Assembly (NCBI GenBank): GCA_004368235.1
Contig: JXTW01000006.1
Span: forward strand, 28,680 to 92,679
Length of the DNA: 64,000 bases
Origin: Helicobacter anseris
Lineage (GTDB): Bacteria > Campylobacterota > Campylobacteria > Campylobacterales > Helicobacteraceae
Direction: 5' to 3'
Positions within the stretch are counted from its first letter, which is position 1. Every line of letters starts with the position of its first letter. Below the pieces are notes generated by a model, which saw only the letters and a program-made list of their open reading frames with translations, was not told the DNA's origin and made no database searches. Below are positions 18,451 through 26,212 of the stretch, piece after piece. The position numbers and the translations under genes were made by a program.

Positions 18451-18654
18451 ATGATTAGCTCAATTGGTGTTAAAACTAGTCTTGTTGCTGCAGTTAGCGA
18501 AAGTAAAAAACAAGTTAAAAGTCAACAAGTTGAAGCTATAAAAAAAGACGATGATAAAGTAGCCCAAATTGCTATGGCTATTAAAAATGGTACTTATAAA
18601 CTTAATTTACAATCTACATCTGAAAAAATGGCACTAAATTTGCTTAACTCATAA
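18451..18654 (+). CDS. flgM: Anti-sigma-28 factor FlgM
   Basis: A 67-residue protein that holds sigma-28 (FliA) inactive until the hook-basal body is complete. The C-terminal half (KVAQIAMAIKNGTYKLNL ... TSEKMALNLLN) matches the sigma-binding helices of the short epsilonproteobacterial FlgM. An ATG at 18445 is in frame, but GGAG touches it directly; 18451 has a six-base spacing and gives the family-like start MISSIGV. The last eight codons also encode a sigma-54 promoter for the next gene. Confidence 0.9.
   Translation: MISSIGVKTSLVAAVSESKKQVKSQQVEAIKKDDDKVAQIAMAIKNGTYKLNLQSTSEKMALNLLNS
18629..18645 (+). promoter_or_regulatory. Sigma-54 (RpoN) promoter for flgN-flgK inside flgM
   Basis: TGGCAC (18629-18634), five bases, TTGCTT (18640-18645): a full match to the sigma-54 -24/-12 consensus, with GG and GC twelve bases apart. 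It lies wholly within the coding end of flgM and points at flgN 48 bases away. In H. pylori the homologous HP1120-flgK pair is, to my knowledge, in the RpoN regulon. Confidence 0.85.
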
Positions 18655-18675
18655 AGATACCCCTTGGGTAATCTT
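18654..18675 (+). other. Hairpin at the predicted 5-prime end of the flgN-flgK mRNA
   Basis: 18654-18662 pairs with 18666-18675 (nine pairs, one bulged A, three-base loop). A sigma-54 start about twelve bases after the GC element would fall near 18654, so the stem would be the very 5-prime end of the message. No T run follows, which argues against a terminator. Confidence 0.4.
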
Positions 18676-18692
18676 AGAGTTAGGAAAATGTC

Positions 18693-19121
18693 ATGTTACA
18701 TAATTATCTACGTGGCGCAATTGCTGATCTTGAAAGTCTCATAGAATTAACTCGGGCAGATGTGGCTGATATTAAAGAGGCTAAGCATGATGAAGTTTTT
18801 TTGCGTAATGATCAAAAACAACCCTTAATTGTTTCTTTTGAAAATAAAAAGAATATGGCGCAGCAAGAAATTCTTGCAATTAAATCCCAGAATCCAGATT
18901 CTGATTTAGATGCCTTGCTTGATAATGAGACAAGTGAGCTTTTAGGAGTAATGCGTACGCGCCTTGAAGACTTGAAAGAAGTTAACTCCAGCTATGCACG
19001 TATGGTTTTTGCCGTTTCTGAATTTTACTCTTCTTTAATGCAACGTATTTTTCCTCATGAGGTTACGGGTTATGGAGCACCAAAGCGTTCTCAAAGTACT
19101 TTTTTAAAAGTAGAGGCATAA
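18693..19121 (+). CDS. flgN: Flagellar export chaperone FlgN (probable)
   Basis: A 142-residue, largely helical protein. FlgN keeps the hook-filament junction proteins FlgK and FlgL soluble and delivers them to the export gate. The case here is position (flgM-flgN-flgK, also the order in Campylobacter jejuni), size and a helical heptad-rich body (DLESLIELTRADVADIKEA; LLGVMRTRLEDLKEVNSSYARMV). It corresponds in place to H. pylori HP1120. The stop is one base before the flgK ATG, suggesting translational coupling. Confidence 0.8.
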   Translation: MLHNYLRGAIADLESLIELTRADVADIKEAKHDEVFLRNDQKQPLIVSFENKKNMAQQEILAIKSQNPDSDLDALLDNETSELLGVMRTRLEDLKEVNSSYARMVFAVSEFYSSLMQRIFPHEVTGYGAPKRSQSTFLKVEA

Positions 19122-19122
19122 A

Positions 19123-20946
19123 ATGGGTGGCATTCTCTCTTCGCTTAATACTTCTTATACTGGATTACAAGCCAATCAGCTTATGGTGGATGTTACTGGC
19201 AATAATATTAGTAATGCTAGTGATGAGTTTTATTCTCGCCAAAGAGTGATAAGCTCTCCAGAGAAACCTATTTTGGGAAGGAATAATGTTCCTATTGGTA
19301 GAGGTGTGGATGTAGAATCTGTGCAGAGAATCCACAATGAGTTTGTTTTTGAGCGTTATTCTAAGGCTGCTCAAGATTTTAATTTTGCTAATACAGAATT
19401 TGATCATTTGCGTGAAGCATCATCTTATTTTCCAGATGTTGATGGTGTGGGAATCTATAATGATATTAAAGAATATTTTAATGCTTGGAAAGATATTGCT
19501 AAAAATCCAAAAGATCCTGCACAAAAGCAAGTTTTGGCTGAAAAAACTTTGATTTTAACTAATAATATTCACACGACTCGTCATAAATTAGAGGTGCTTC
19601 AGCAAAAAGCATCTGAAGATTTGGAAGTGCGTATTAAAGAAGTTAATGAATTAGGTGCTCAGATAGCAAAGCTCAATCGTGAGATAAGAGAAATGGAAGA
19701 TAAATATATCAATAAACGTGCTAATACGTTGCGTGATCGTCGAGATGAACTTGAATTTAAATTAAGAGAACTTATTGGCGCGGATATTTATAAAGGAAAG
19801 TTATCTTCTCAAAGTCGTGTAAATGGAGATGCTGTTGATTTTGATGAGGATTATGTGCTTAATATTGGTAGAGGGTTTAATATTGTAGATAATGGCGATT
19901 TTCATCCTTTAATTATTCAAAAGGATGAAAATTCTAATTTATTAAATCGTGTTTATATACAGGGGTATGATTTTAAAAAGACAGAAATTACAGATAGATT
20001 GAATATGGGGAAAATTGGAGCACTTATTGATTTATATAATGATGGTCATGGTGATACAAAGACTGGAAAATTACAAAATTATATAAACTTATTGGATGGC
20101 TTTGCTAAAGGGCTTATTGAAGCTACTAATTCTATTTATTCCCAAAGTGCTAATCATGAAATGCAAAGTGCTACATTGGATTTTGATAGTAATACAGCAT
20201 TTCGTGACACTCTCTATAATATCAAGGAAGGCACTTTTGATTTAATAGCCTATAATACCGATGGGAAAGAAGTAGCTAAAAAGACAATTAAAATTACAGA
20301 TATTACGACAATGAAAGATGTGGTAAATCAGATTAATGCTAATACTGATGACAATAGTGATAATAATACGCAAAATGATTTTGATGACCATTTTAAAGCT
20401 TATTATGATGATCATGCAAAACAATTTATAATACAGCCAAGACGACCAGCAGATGGTTTTTATGTAGCTATTAAAGATCATGGTACAAACTTTGCAGGGG
20501 CTTTTAGTGTTAATAGCTTTTTTGAAGGCAGAGATGCTAAGACTATTCAGCTTAATTATAGATACAGGAAAAATGCCACAGATATAAGAAGTCATATAGC
20601 ACCAGTAGCAGGAAATTTTGAAATAGCTAATATGATGCAACAACTTCAATATGATCCAGTGGAGTTTTATACTAAACGATCAGAAATATCTGAAATGAAA
20701 CTTAATGAGTTTTATCAATATCTAGTTGGTAGAGTAGCCACAGAAACTCAAAGTGCCCAGACTACACTTGATACTAAAAAGGCAGTTTTAGAAACAGCAA
20801 AAAAAGAGCATTTAGGAATTTCTCAAGTAAGTGTGGATGAAGAAATGGTGAATTTAATCAAATTTCAAGGCGGATATTCTGCTAATGCCAAAGTAATTAC
20901 CACGATTGACAGAATGATTGATACTCTTTTAGGTATTAAGCAATAA
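19123..20946 (+). CDS. flgK: Flagellar hook-associated protein 1 (FlgK)
   Basis: A 607-residue hook-filament junction protein. The N-terminus LNTSYTGLQANQLMVDVTGNNISNA is the rod/hook-family signature; the C-terminus ends VNLIKFQGGYSANAKVITTIDRMIDTLLGI, the matching coiled-coil partner. A region at about residues 410-420 is unusually rich in Asn and Asp (ANTDDNSDNNTQNDFDDH) and probably forms a surface loop of the variable domain. It is translated from the sigma-54-type flgN-flgK transcript. Confidence 0.96.
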   Translation: MGGILSSLNTSYTGLQANQLMVDVTGNNISNASDEFYSRQRVISSPEKPILGRNNVPIGRGVDVESVQRIHNEFVFERYSKAAQDFNFANTEFDHLREASSYFPDVDGVGIYNDIKEYFNAWKDIAKNPKDPAQKQVLAEKTLILTNNIHTTRHKLEVLQQKASEDLEVRIKEVNELGAQIAKLNREIREMEDKYINKRANTLRDRRDELEFKLRELIGADIYKGKLSSQSRVNGDAVDFDEDYVLNIGRGFNIVDNGDFHPLIIQKDENSNLLNRVYIQGYDFKKTEITDRLNMGKIGALIDLYNDGHGDTKTGKLQNYINLLDGFAKGLIEATNSIYSQSANHEMQSATLDFDSNTAFRDTLYNIKEGTFDLIAYNTDGKEVAKKTIKITDITTMKDVVNQINANTDDNSDNNTQNDFDDHFKAYYDDHAKQFIIQPRRPADGFYVAIKDHGTNFAGAFSVNSFFEGRDAKTIQLNYRYRKNATDIRSHIAPVAGNFEIANMMQQLQYDPVEFYTKRSEISEMKLNEFYQYLVGRVATETQSAQTTLDTKKAVLETAKKEHLGISQVSVDEEMVNLIKFQGGYSANAKVITTIDRMIDTLLGIKQ

Positions 20947-20956
20947 GTTTAGTATT

Positions 20957-21748
20957 ATGCATAGAGCTGATTTACAGGTTTTGTTGGATTCTCATTATTG
21001 TTTTAGAAATGAGTTTGAAGATTTTAAAAAACCTGATCCAATTATGGTAGTGCGAATGTGGAAAGATAAGCCATACTTTCAGGAGGTAGCCTTATTTTGT
21101 GCACTTTTTTCCTATGGTAATGCTGCTAAAATTGTAGAATTTCTACAAAGTATTGATTTTACACTTTTTGAAAAAAGCGAGATAGAGATTAGTAAGACTA
21201 ATTTTCCCTATTATCGTTTTCAGAAACGAGATCATGTATGTCAAGCTTTTTTAACATTACGTAGAATCTATCAAAATGGTGGGTTAAAACATATTGCATT
21301 AAAGGGTTATGAGAAAGGAACTTTTAAAGAATTTAAGATTTTAGGTGTAATTAATGCAATCATAGAGGCATTATATAAAAATTTAGATTTTAAAGTATTT
21401 GGTACTCAAACTATTCCTAAACCACTTAGTTTTTTATTTCAGAAACCGGTAGTGCATATTGCTAGGCATAGTGCTTTAAAGCGATTTTGTTTATTTTTAA
21501 GATGGATGGTGCGCAAGGATAACATTGATTTTGGGGTTTGGGATGAAATAGATCAAAGAGATTTGATTTTACCATTAGATACTCATACATTTAGGTTGGT
21601 AAAGCAACTCGGATTAATTAATTATCAGAGCTATAATCTTAAAGCAGCTTTGTTGGCAACACAGGCTTTAAAACAATTCTGTATAAATGATCCAGTGCGT
21701 TATGATTTTGCACTTTATCGTATTGGACAGGAAAAGCTTTTTATATAA
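20957..21748 (+). CDS. TIGR02757 / DUF2400 family protein
   Basis: A 263-residue cytoplasmic protein of a conserved family of unknown role. Recognisable stretches are [20 protein letters not shown] near residue 48, [29 protein letters not shown] and [18 protein letters not shown], typical of TIGR02757. It shows a helix-rich pattern loosely like HhH DNA glycosylases, with a conserved LPLDTHT segment; that relation is my impression, not proven. It starts ten bases after flgK and ends inside a terminator. Confidence 0.8.
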   Translation: MHRADLQVLLDSHYCFRNEFEDFKKPDPIMVVRMWKDKPYFQEVALFCALFSYGNAAKIVEFLQSIDFTLFEKSEIEISKTNFPYYRFQKRDHVCQAFLTLRRIYQNGGLKHIALKGYEKGTFKEFKILGVINAIIEALYKNLDFKVFGTQTIPKPLSFLFQKPVVHIARHSALKRFCLFLRWMVRKDNIDFGVWDEIDQRDLILPLDTHTFRLVKQLGLINYQSYNLKAALLATQALKQFCINDPVRYDFALYRIGQEKLFI

Positions 21749-21757
21749 AGCTTTTTT
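21732..21757 (+). terminator. Intrinsic terminator after the TIGR02757 gene
   Basis: AAAAGCTTT (21732-21740) pairs perfectly with AAAGCTTTT (21747-21755) over a six-base loop, and T residues continue. The stop codon of the preceding gene lies at the loop/arm border. It ends the flgN-flgK transcript. Confidence 0.75.
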
Positions 21758-21768
21758 AAGTTATTTTT

Positions 21769-21777
21769 TGATACAAT
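21769..21777 (+). promoter_or_regulatory. Extended -10 promoter for rpmB
   Basis: TGATACAAT is an extended -10 (TGN-TACAAT), just after the terminator and about 38 bases before the rpmB start. Confidence 0.55.
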
Positions 21778-21815
21778 GGCAAATAATTTTATTAATTAAA
21801 ATAAAAAGGAAAACT

Positions 21816-22004
21816 ATGTCAAGAAAATGCTTTTTGAGTGGAAAAGGCCCAATGGTAGGCAACAATGTATCACATGCGAATAACAAAACAAAAAAACGTT
21901 TATTGCCAAATTTGCGTCGTGTAAAAATTAAATTAGAGGATGGTACTTCTGTACGTATTAAAGTAGCTGCATCTACATTACGCACGATGAAAAAGCATTC
22001 TTAG
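21816..22004 (+). CDS. rpmB: 50S ribosomal protein L28
   Basis: A 62-residue basic protein ([29 protein letters not shown] at its start is the L28 signature). The frame is open much further upstream, but the ATG at 21816 has AAAAGGA at the right spacing and gives the standard N-terminus. pgsA follows after 17 bases. Confidence 0.96.
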   Translation: MSRKCFLSGKGPMVGNNVSHANNKTKKRLLPNLRRVKIKLEDGTSVRIKVAASTLRTMKKHS

Positions 22005-22021
22005 TTTATTAAAGTGATCGT

Positions 22022-22546
22022 GTGAAAAATCTCCCAAACATTCTTACTATTTCACGCATTATTTTGTCAATCTTACTTTTGGCTATTCTCTTACATGGTC
22101 AAAATATAGGGGTTGACAAGCCTTTTAGATATGCTTTTTTTATTTTTCTTTTAGCTTCAATTACTGATTTTTTTGATGGCTATTTAGCTAGACGTTTCCA
22201 TTTGACTTCTATCTTTGGGGAAGTATTTGATCCTTTAGCAGATAAAATGCTAATCTTATCTGCTTTTATTGGATTGATGCTAGTGGATATGGCAAATCCA
22301 TGGCTGGTATTTATTATTCTTAGTCGTGAGTTTTTTATTACAGGTTTGCGTGTAGTGGTTGCTAGTAGTAATCAAAGTGTTAAGGCTAGTATTCTAGGGA
22401 AGTACAAAACGGTTTTACAGATTGTGGCAATTTGTTTTTTATTTTTACAGCTCAAGGGCGGAGATATACTTTTGTGGCTTGCTATGATTGTAACGCTATA
22501 TTCTGGCTTTGATTATGCTTGGCGTTATTATAGAGGTATAAAGTAA
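22022..22546 (+). CDS. pgsA: CDP-diacylglycerol--glycerol-3-phosphate 3-phosphatidyltransferase
   Basis: A 174-residue inner-membrane enzyme that makes phosphatidylglycerol-phosphate, the committed step to phosphatidylglycerol and cardiolipin. The CDP-alcohol phosphotransferase motif DFFDGYLARRF(x)nFGEVFDPLADK, with its catalytic aspartates, lies at about residues 48-75, among several hydrophobic helices. It starts with GTG at 22022. It heads a pgsA-rseP-xseA run. Confidence 0.96.
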   Translation: MKNLPNILTISRIILSILLLAILLHGQNIGVDKPFRYAFFIFLLASITDFFDGYLARRFHLTSIFGEVFDPLADKMLILSAFIGLMLVDMANPWLVFIILSREFFITGLRVVVASSNQSVKASILGKYKTVLQIVAICFLFLQLKGGDILLWLAMIVTLYSGFDYAWRYYRGIK

Positions 22547-22559
22547 TTAGGAAATTGTA

Positions 22560-23615
22560 ATGTCTATTATTTTTGCATTACTTGTACTTTCATTTTTGAT
22601 TTTTTTTCATGAGCTTGGTCATTTTCTTGTAGCACGTTGGTGTGGTGTGAGGGTTGAAGTTTTTAGCATAGGTTTTGGTAAGAAGTTTATTACTAAGACT
22701 TATAAGGGTACAGAGTATACATTGTCTCTTATTCCCTTTGGTGGATATGTTAGATTAAAATCACTTGCCATGATGCAAGATCATGCTTCAGATAAGACTG
22801 ATTGTCTAGATACAAAACACCCATTAAAGAAAATTGCTATTTTATTGGCTGGACCAGTATTTAATTTTCTTTTAGCCTTTTTTCTGTTTTGTGTAGTAGG
22901 CAAGATGGGGATTTATCAACTTTTACCAGTAGTGGGAGAAGTGCAAAAGGATATGCCAGCTGAAATTTCTGGGTTAAAATCTGGCGATAGAATTATAAGC
23001 ATTGATAATAAGCATATTGTTTCTTGGAAAGAACTTTATGATTTATTAGGCAAAGTAGAATCTAAAAGTATTTATATTACTTTTTTACGCGGTGATTCTA
23101 AGATGCAGGCTGTGATTGATCCCAAGATCACAGAATCAAAAAATATTTTTGGCGAGTCTGTCAAAAGAGCGGTTATAGGTATTAGTGTACGTGGAGATCG
23201 GGCTCTTATAAAATATAATTTATTAGATAGTATTTATTTTGCTTGGCAGCAAAGTCTGGATTCAGCTGGGATGATTATTCAGGGTATTAAAAATCTTATT
23301 CTTGGGCTCATCCCACTTAGTCAGATTAGTGGTCCTGTAGGAATTGTGGATAGTATGGCATATGCAAGTAAACAAGATTTGACATTGTTTTTATTATGGG
23401 TGGGGTTGATTTCTATTAATCTAGGAATATTTAATCTCTTACCAATCCCTGCTTTGGATGGAGGACAAATATTATTTGTGCTATATAATTGGATTAGTGG
23501 CAAAGAGGTCAATAAGAGCACAGAACGATTTTTTATGTTTTTTGGTTTTGTCATCATCATTTTTTTAATGCTTTTAGGATTATATAATGATGCTTACAGG
23601 TTGATATATGAGTGA
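22560..23615 (+). CDS. rseP: Site-2 intramembrane zinc metalloprotease RseP
   Basis: A 351-residue membrane protease with HELGH at residues 17-21 in the first helix, a PDZ domain in the middle (ISGLKSGDRIISIDN) and the second metal motif NLLPIPALDGGQ near the C-terminus. Relatives cleave anti-sigma factors and leftover signal peptides. The H. pylori counterpart (HP0258) also precedes xseA. The last eight bases overlap xseA. Confidence 0.96.
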   Translation: MSIIFALLVLSFLIFFHELGHFLVARWCGVRVEVFSIGFGKKFITKTYKGTEYTLSLIPFGGYVRLKSLAMMQDHASDKTDCLDTKHPLKKIAILLAGPVFNFLLAFFLFCVVGKMGIYQLLPVVGEVQKDMPAEISGLKSGDRIISIDNKHIVSWKELYDLLGKVESKSIYITFLRGDSKMQAVIDPKITESKNIFGESVKRAVIGISVRGDRALIKYNLLDSIYFAWQQSLDSAGMIIQGIKNLILGLIPLSQISGPVGIVDSMAYASKQDLTLFLLWVGLISINLGIFNLLPIPALDGGQILFVLYNWISGKEVNKSTERFFMFFGFVIIIFLMLLGLYNDAYRLIYE

Positions 23616-24885
23616 TTTCTTAAAATTTAGAATTCAAAGTGTGAGTGCACTTAATGAAAAAATAAAATCACTTGTAGAAACAACCTTATTGGATGTTTTG
23701 GTAGAGGGTGAAGTAAGTAATCTTGTTTGCCATAATAGCGGGCATTATTATTTTAGTATTAAAGATTCCCAAAGTGTAATTAAATGTGTTTTATTTCGTG
23801 GTAATATTGCTAGCGGCTTAAACTTTGAGCTTCAAAATACTCAAAAAGTGCAGATAATGGGTCATGTTAGTGTATATGTCCCTAGAGGGGAATATCAGAT
23901 TATTTGTACTAAGGTGATGCTTGCTGGACATGGATTAGAAGAATTTGAAAAATTAAAGGCAAAACTTAATGCTAAGGGATATTTTGATCCTTCTCATAAG
24001 AAAGAATTGCCAAGATTTCCTAAAAGAATTGCACTTATTACTTCAAATACTGGAGCAGCCTTACAGGATATGTTGCGTGTGGCTAAGATGAGGTGGCAGC
24101 ATATTAAGATGGTAAATTATGATACTTTAGTGCAAGGAGTAGAAGCTAGTAAAGATATTGTCAGAAATATCAAGAGAGCAGATGCTTTATTTGATAGTCC
24201 AGAAGCTTTTGATGTGATTGTTATAGCTAGAGGTGGAGGTAGTAGCGAGGATTTATGGGCATTTAATCAAGAAGAGGTTGCAGAGGCAATTTTTGAAGCT
24301 AAAACTCCAATTGTTTCTGCTATAGGGCATGAAATAGATTATGTTATTAGCGATTTTGTTGCTGATATGCGCGCACCTACTCCATCGGCTGCTATGGAGA
24401 TGATATTGCCTGATTCTAATAGCTGGCTTTTATATATTGATGAACTTTATGAGAATCTGGATTTTGTTTTTAAGCATCATATAGAGTTGTTAGAAAAAGA
24501 AATAAAGCATTTAGAATTTTTATTAAATTCATTAGGTGTTGATGCTAAACTTGAAAATAGAGCACAAGAAATAAGTGATTTAAAAAAAATATTCTTTTAT
24601 AAAGTAGAGCAGTTTTTAAAAAGCAAAAGCATGGATGTCTTGATTTTTAGATTCAAGGCTGTTTCAGATGAGTTTATTAAAGATAAGGAAAAGCAGCTCC
24701 ATGAGTTATTTTTAATGCTTAAGGGTAATGATTTATCCAAGCTTTGCGAAAATGGGTATGCACAGATTTTATATGATGGAAAGCCCGCAAATATAGAAAA
24801 TTTAAGCAAGAATAGTTATATAGAAATTGTTAGTACTAAGGCTTTACTTAGAGCCTTAGTAGAAGATAAATTACCAAATTTTTAG
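23608..24885 (+). CDS. xseA: Exodeoxyribonuclease VII large subunit
   Basis: A 425-residue subunit that, with XseB, degrades single-stranded DNA. An N-terminal OB fold ([23 protein letters not shown]) is followed by the catalytic domain ([59 protein letters not shown]-like) and a coiled-coil C-terminal half. Start overlaps rseP. No xseB lies beside it. Its last 15 bases overlap the convergent ankyrin gene. Confidence 0.96.
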   Translation: [425 protein letters not shown]

Positions 24886-25704
24886 TGAAGCTTTGGTGCT
24901 TTCATAGAGGGTTTTTGTACTACCATTCATTACATACTTAATTGCAAAACCATATTTTACATTGGCAGTACCATTGCGTGAGATAGAGATATTACGATAA
25001 GCATCGCGTGATATATTCATAGAAGTAATGCTTGCAGAACTTCTTGGCGCTAATGATTTGTTAAGATCAACTTCAGCAACAAGCTTATCATTGACATATA
25101 GAGCTGCACCAGTGATGGTAATAAAAGTATCGGTAGGATTTCTTGCAGATAGCCCAACAGCACCTTGACCAATTGAAAATGCGCTGCTAGCAATAGAAAG
25201 ATATTTGTTTTGTACTTGCATAGCTGGAATTTGAACTCGTGCTAGAACAAATCTAGCTGGAGTATCACCATTGTCATTAGCAATATACATATCTGCCCCA
25301 TGACTCATAAGCAGTGAAATCATAGCCTTATCATTGCGAGAGACTGCATAGTGTAGAGCAGTATTACCACGGATAGAATCCTTGATATTTGGCTTGGCAC
25401 CTGCTTTTAGTAGAGCTTCAGCAAAACGATAATTACCAAACTGAACAACCTTATGTAGAGCAGTTTCACCATGAGAAATGGCATTAACTCTTGCACCACG
25501 ATTGATAAGTAGATATAAAATCTCCATATTATTTTTACGAGAAGCATCATAAAGAGGCGTGCTACCCCTTAGAGTTGTATTGACATTTGCGCCTAGTTCA
25601 ATACCTTTTCGTACATCTGTGTAATTATTACTAAAAAGTAGATAGTCATAGCGATTGGCTAAAGCAAGAGTGCTTAGCATTAAAATAAAAAGTATTTTTT
25701 TCAT
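24871..25704 (-). CDS. Exported ankyrin-repeat protein with an uncharacterised C-terminal domain
   Basis: A 277-residue protein. A cleavable signal peptide (MKKILFILMLSTLALA) precedes three to four ankyrin repeats (about 25-155: GSTPLYDASRKNNMEILYLLINRGARVN, GETALHKVVQFGNYRFAEALLKAGAKPN, NTALHYAVSRNDKAMISLLMSHGADM). Residues 160-277 form a separate, beta-rich looking region (ALYVNDKLVAEVDLNKSLAPRSS) that I do not recognise. The periplasm is the likely location. It follows the HIT gene with stop and start touching, so it is the last gene of the minus-strand run, and it overlaps xseA tail to tail. Confidence 0.85.
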   Translation of the reverse strand: MKKILFILMLSTLALANRYDYLLFSNNYTDVRKGIELGANVNTTLRGSTPLYDASRKNNMEILYLLINRGARVNAISHGETALHKVVQFGNYRFAEALLKAGAKPNIKDSIRGNTALHYAVSRNDKAMISLLMSHGADMYIANDNGDTPARFVLARVQIPAMQVQNKYLSIASSAFSIGQGAVGLSARNPTDTFITITGAALYVNDKLVAEVDLNKSLAPRSSASITSMNISRDAYRNISISRNGTANVKYGFAIKYVMNGSTKTLYESTKASLKIW

Positions 25705-26204
25705 TAGCCCTCCTTTTTGGGGTTTAAATAGGTTTTTGCTAGAGTTTTTATCTTTTTGTATGTAGCAATAAAATCGCTGCCATACACTCTACAGTCTGCA
25801 ATCGTACTCATAAAATTTGTATCCCCATTATAGCGTGGTAGAATGTGTAAATGTAAATGTTCTGGGATCCCAGCCCCAGCGCTTTTTTTGATATTGATTC
25901 CATAATTGATGCCTTGTGCTCCAAAAGCATATAAGAGCTGACAGCTCTGATAGATAAGGTGTTGCATATGTATCCATGAGGAAAGTTCTAATGATTCTGG
26001 GCTATCAATATGGGTATGAGGAATGTATAGTAAATGCCCTTGTGTATAGGGGTATAGATTCATAACACCTAGACATATTTCATCACGATGAAAAACAAAA
26101 TGATCTTCATCATTTTGAGTATTTTTAGAAATATGACAAAATATGCAAGATTCGGGTTTATTTTCAAAGTATTGATTGCGCCATGGAGCATAGAGATGTT
26201 GCAT
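25704..26204 (-). CDS. HIT-family nucleotide-binding hydrolase
   Basis: A 166-residue cytoplasmic protein with the histidine triad HLHLHILPR near residue 137 and upstream CIFCHI and GVMNLYPYTQGHLLYIPHTHI segments, as in the Ap4A-phosphorylase-like (FHIT/galT-like) HIT branch. Such enzymes split dinucleoside polyphosphates or nucleoside phosphoramidates; the substrate here is unknown. It starts eight bases after murF behind AGGA. Confidence 0.92.
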   Translation of the reverse strand: MQHLYAPWRNQYFENKPESCIFCHISKNTQNDEDHFVFHRDEICLGVMNLYPYTQGHLLYIPHTHIDSPESLELSSWIHMQHLIYQSCQLLYAFGAQGINYGINIKKSAGAGIPEHLHLHILPRYNGDTNFMSTIADCRVYGSDFIATYKKIKTLAKTYLNPKKEG

Positions 26205-26212
26205 TTTTAATC

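Noticed and set aside
24871..24900. ACCAAA ... TTTGGT hairpin in the xseA/ankyrin overlap
   Set aside because: Only six pairs with a 13-base loop and no T run on either side.
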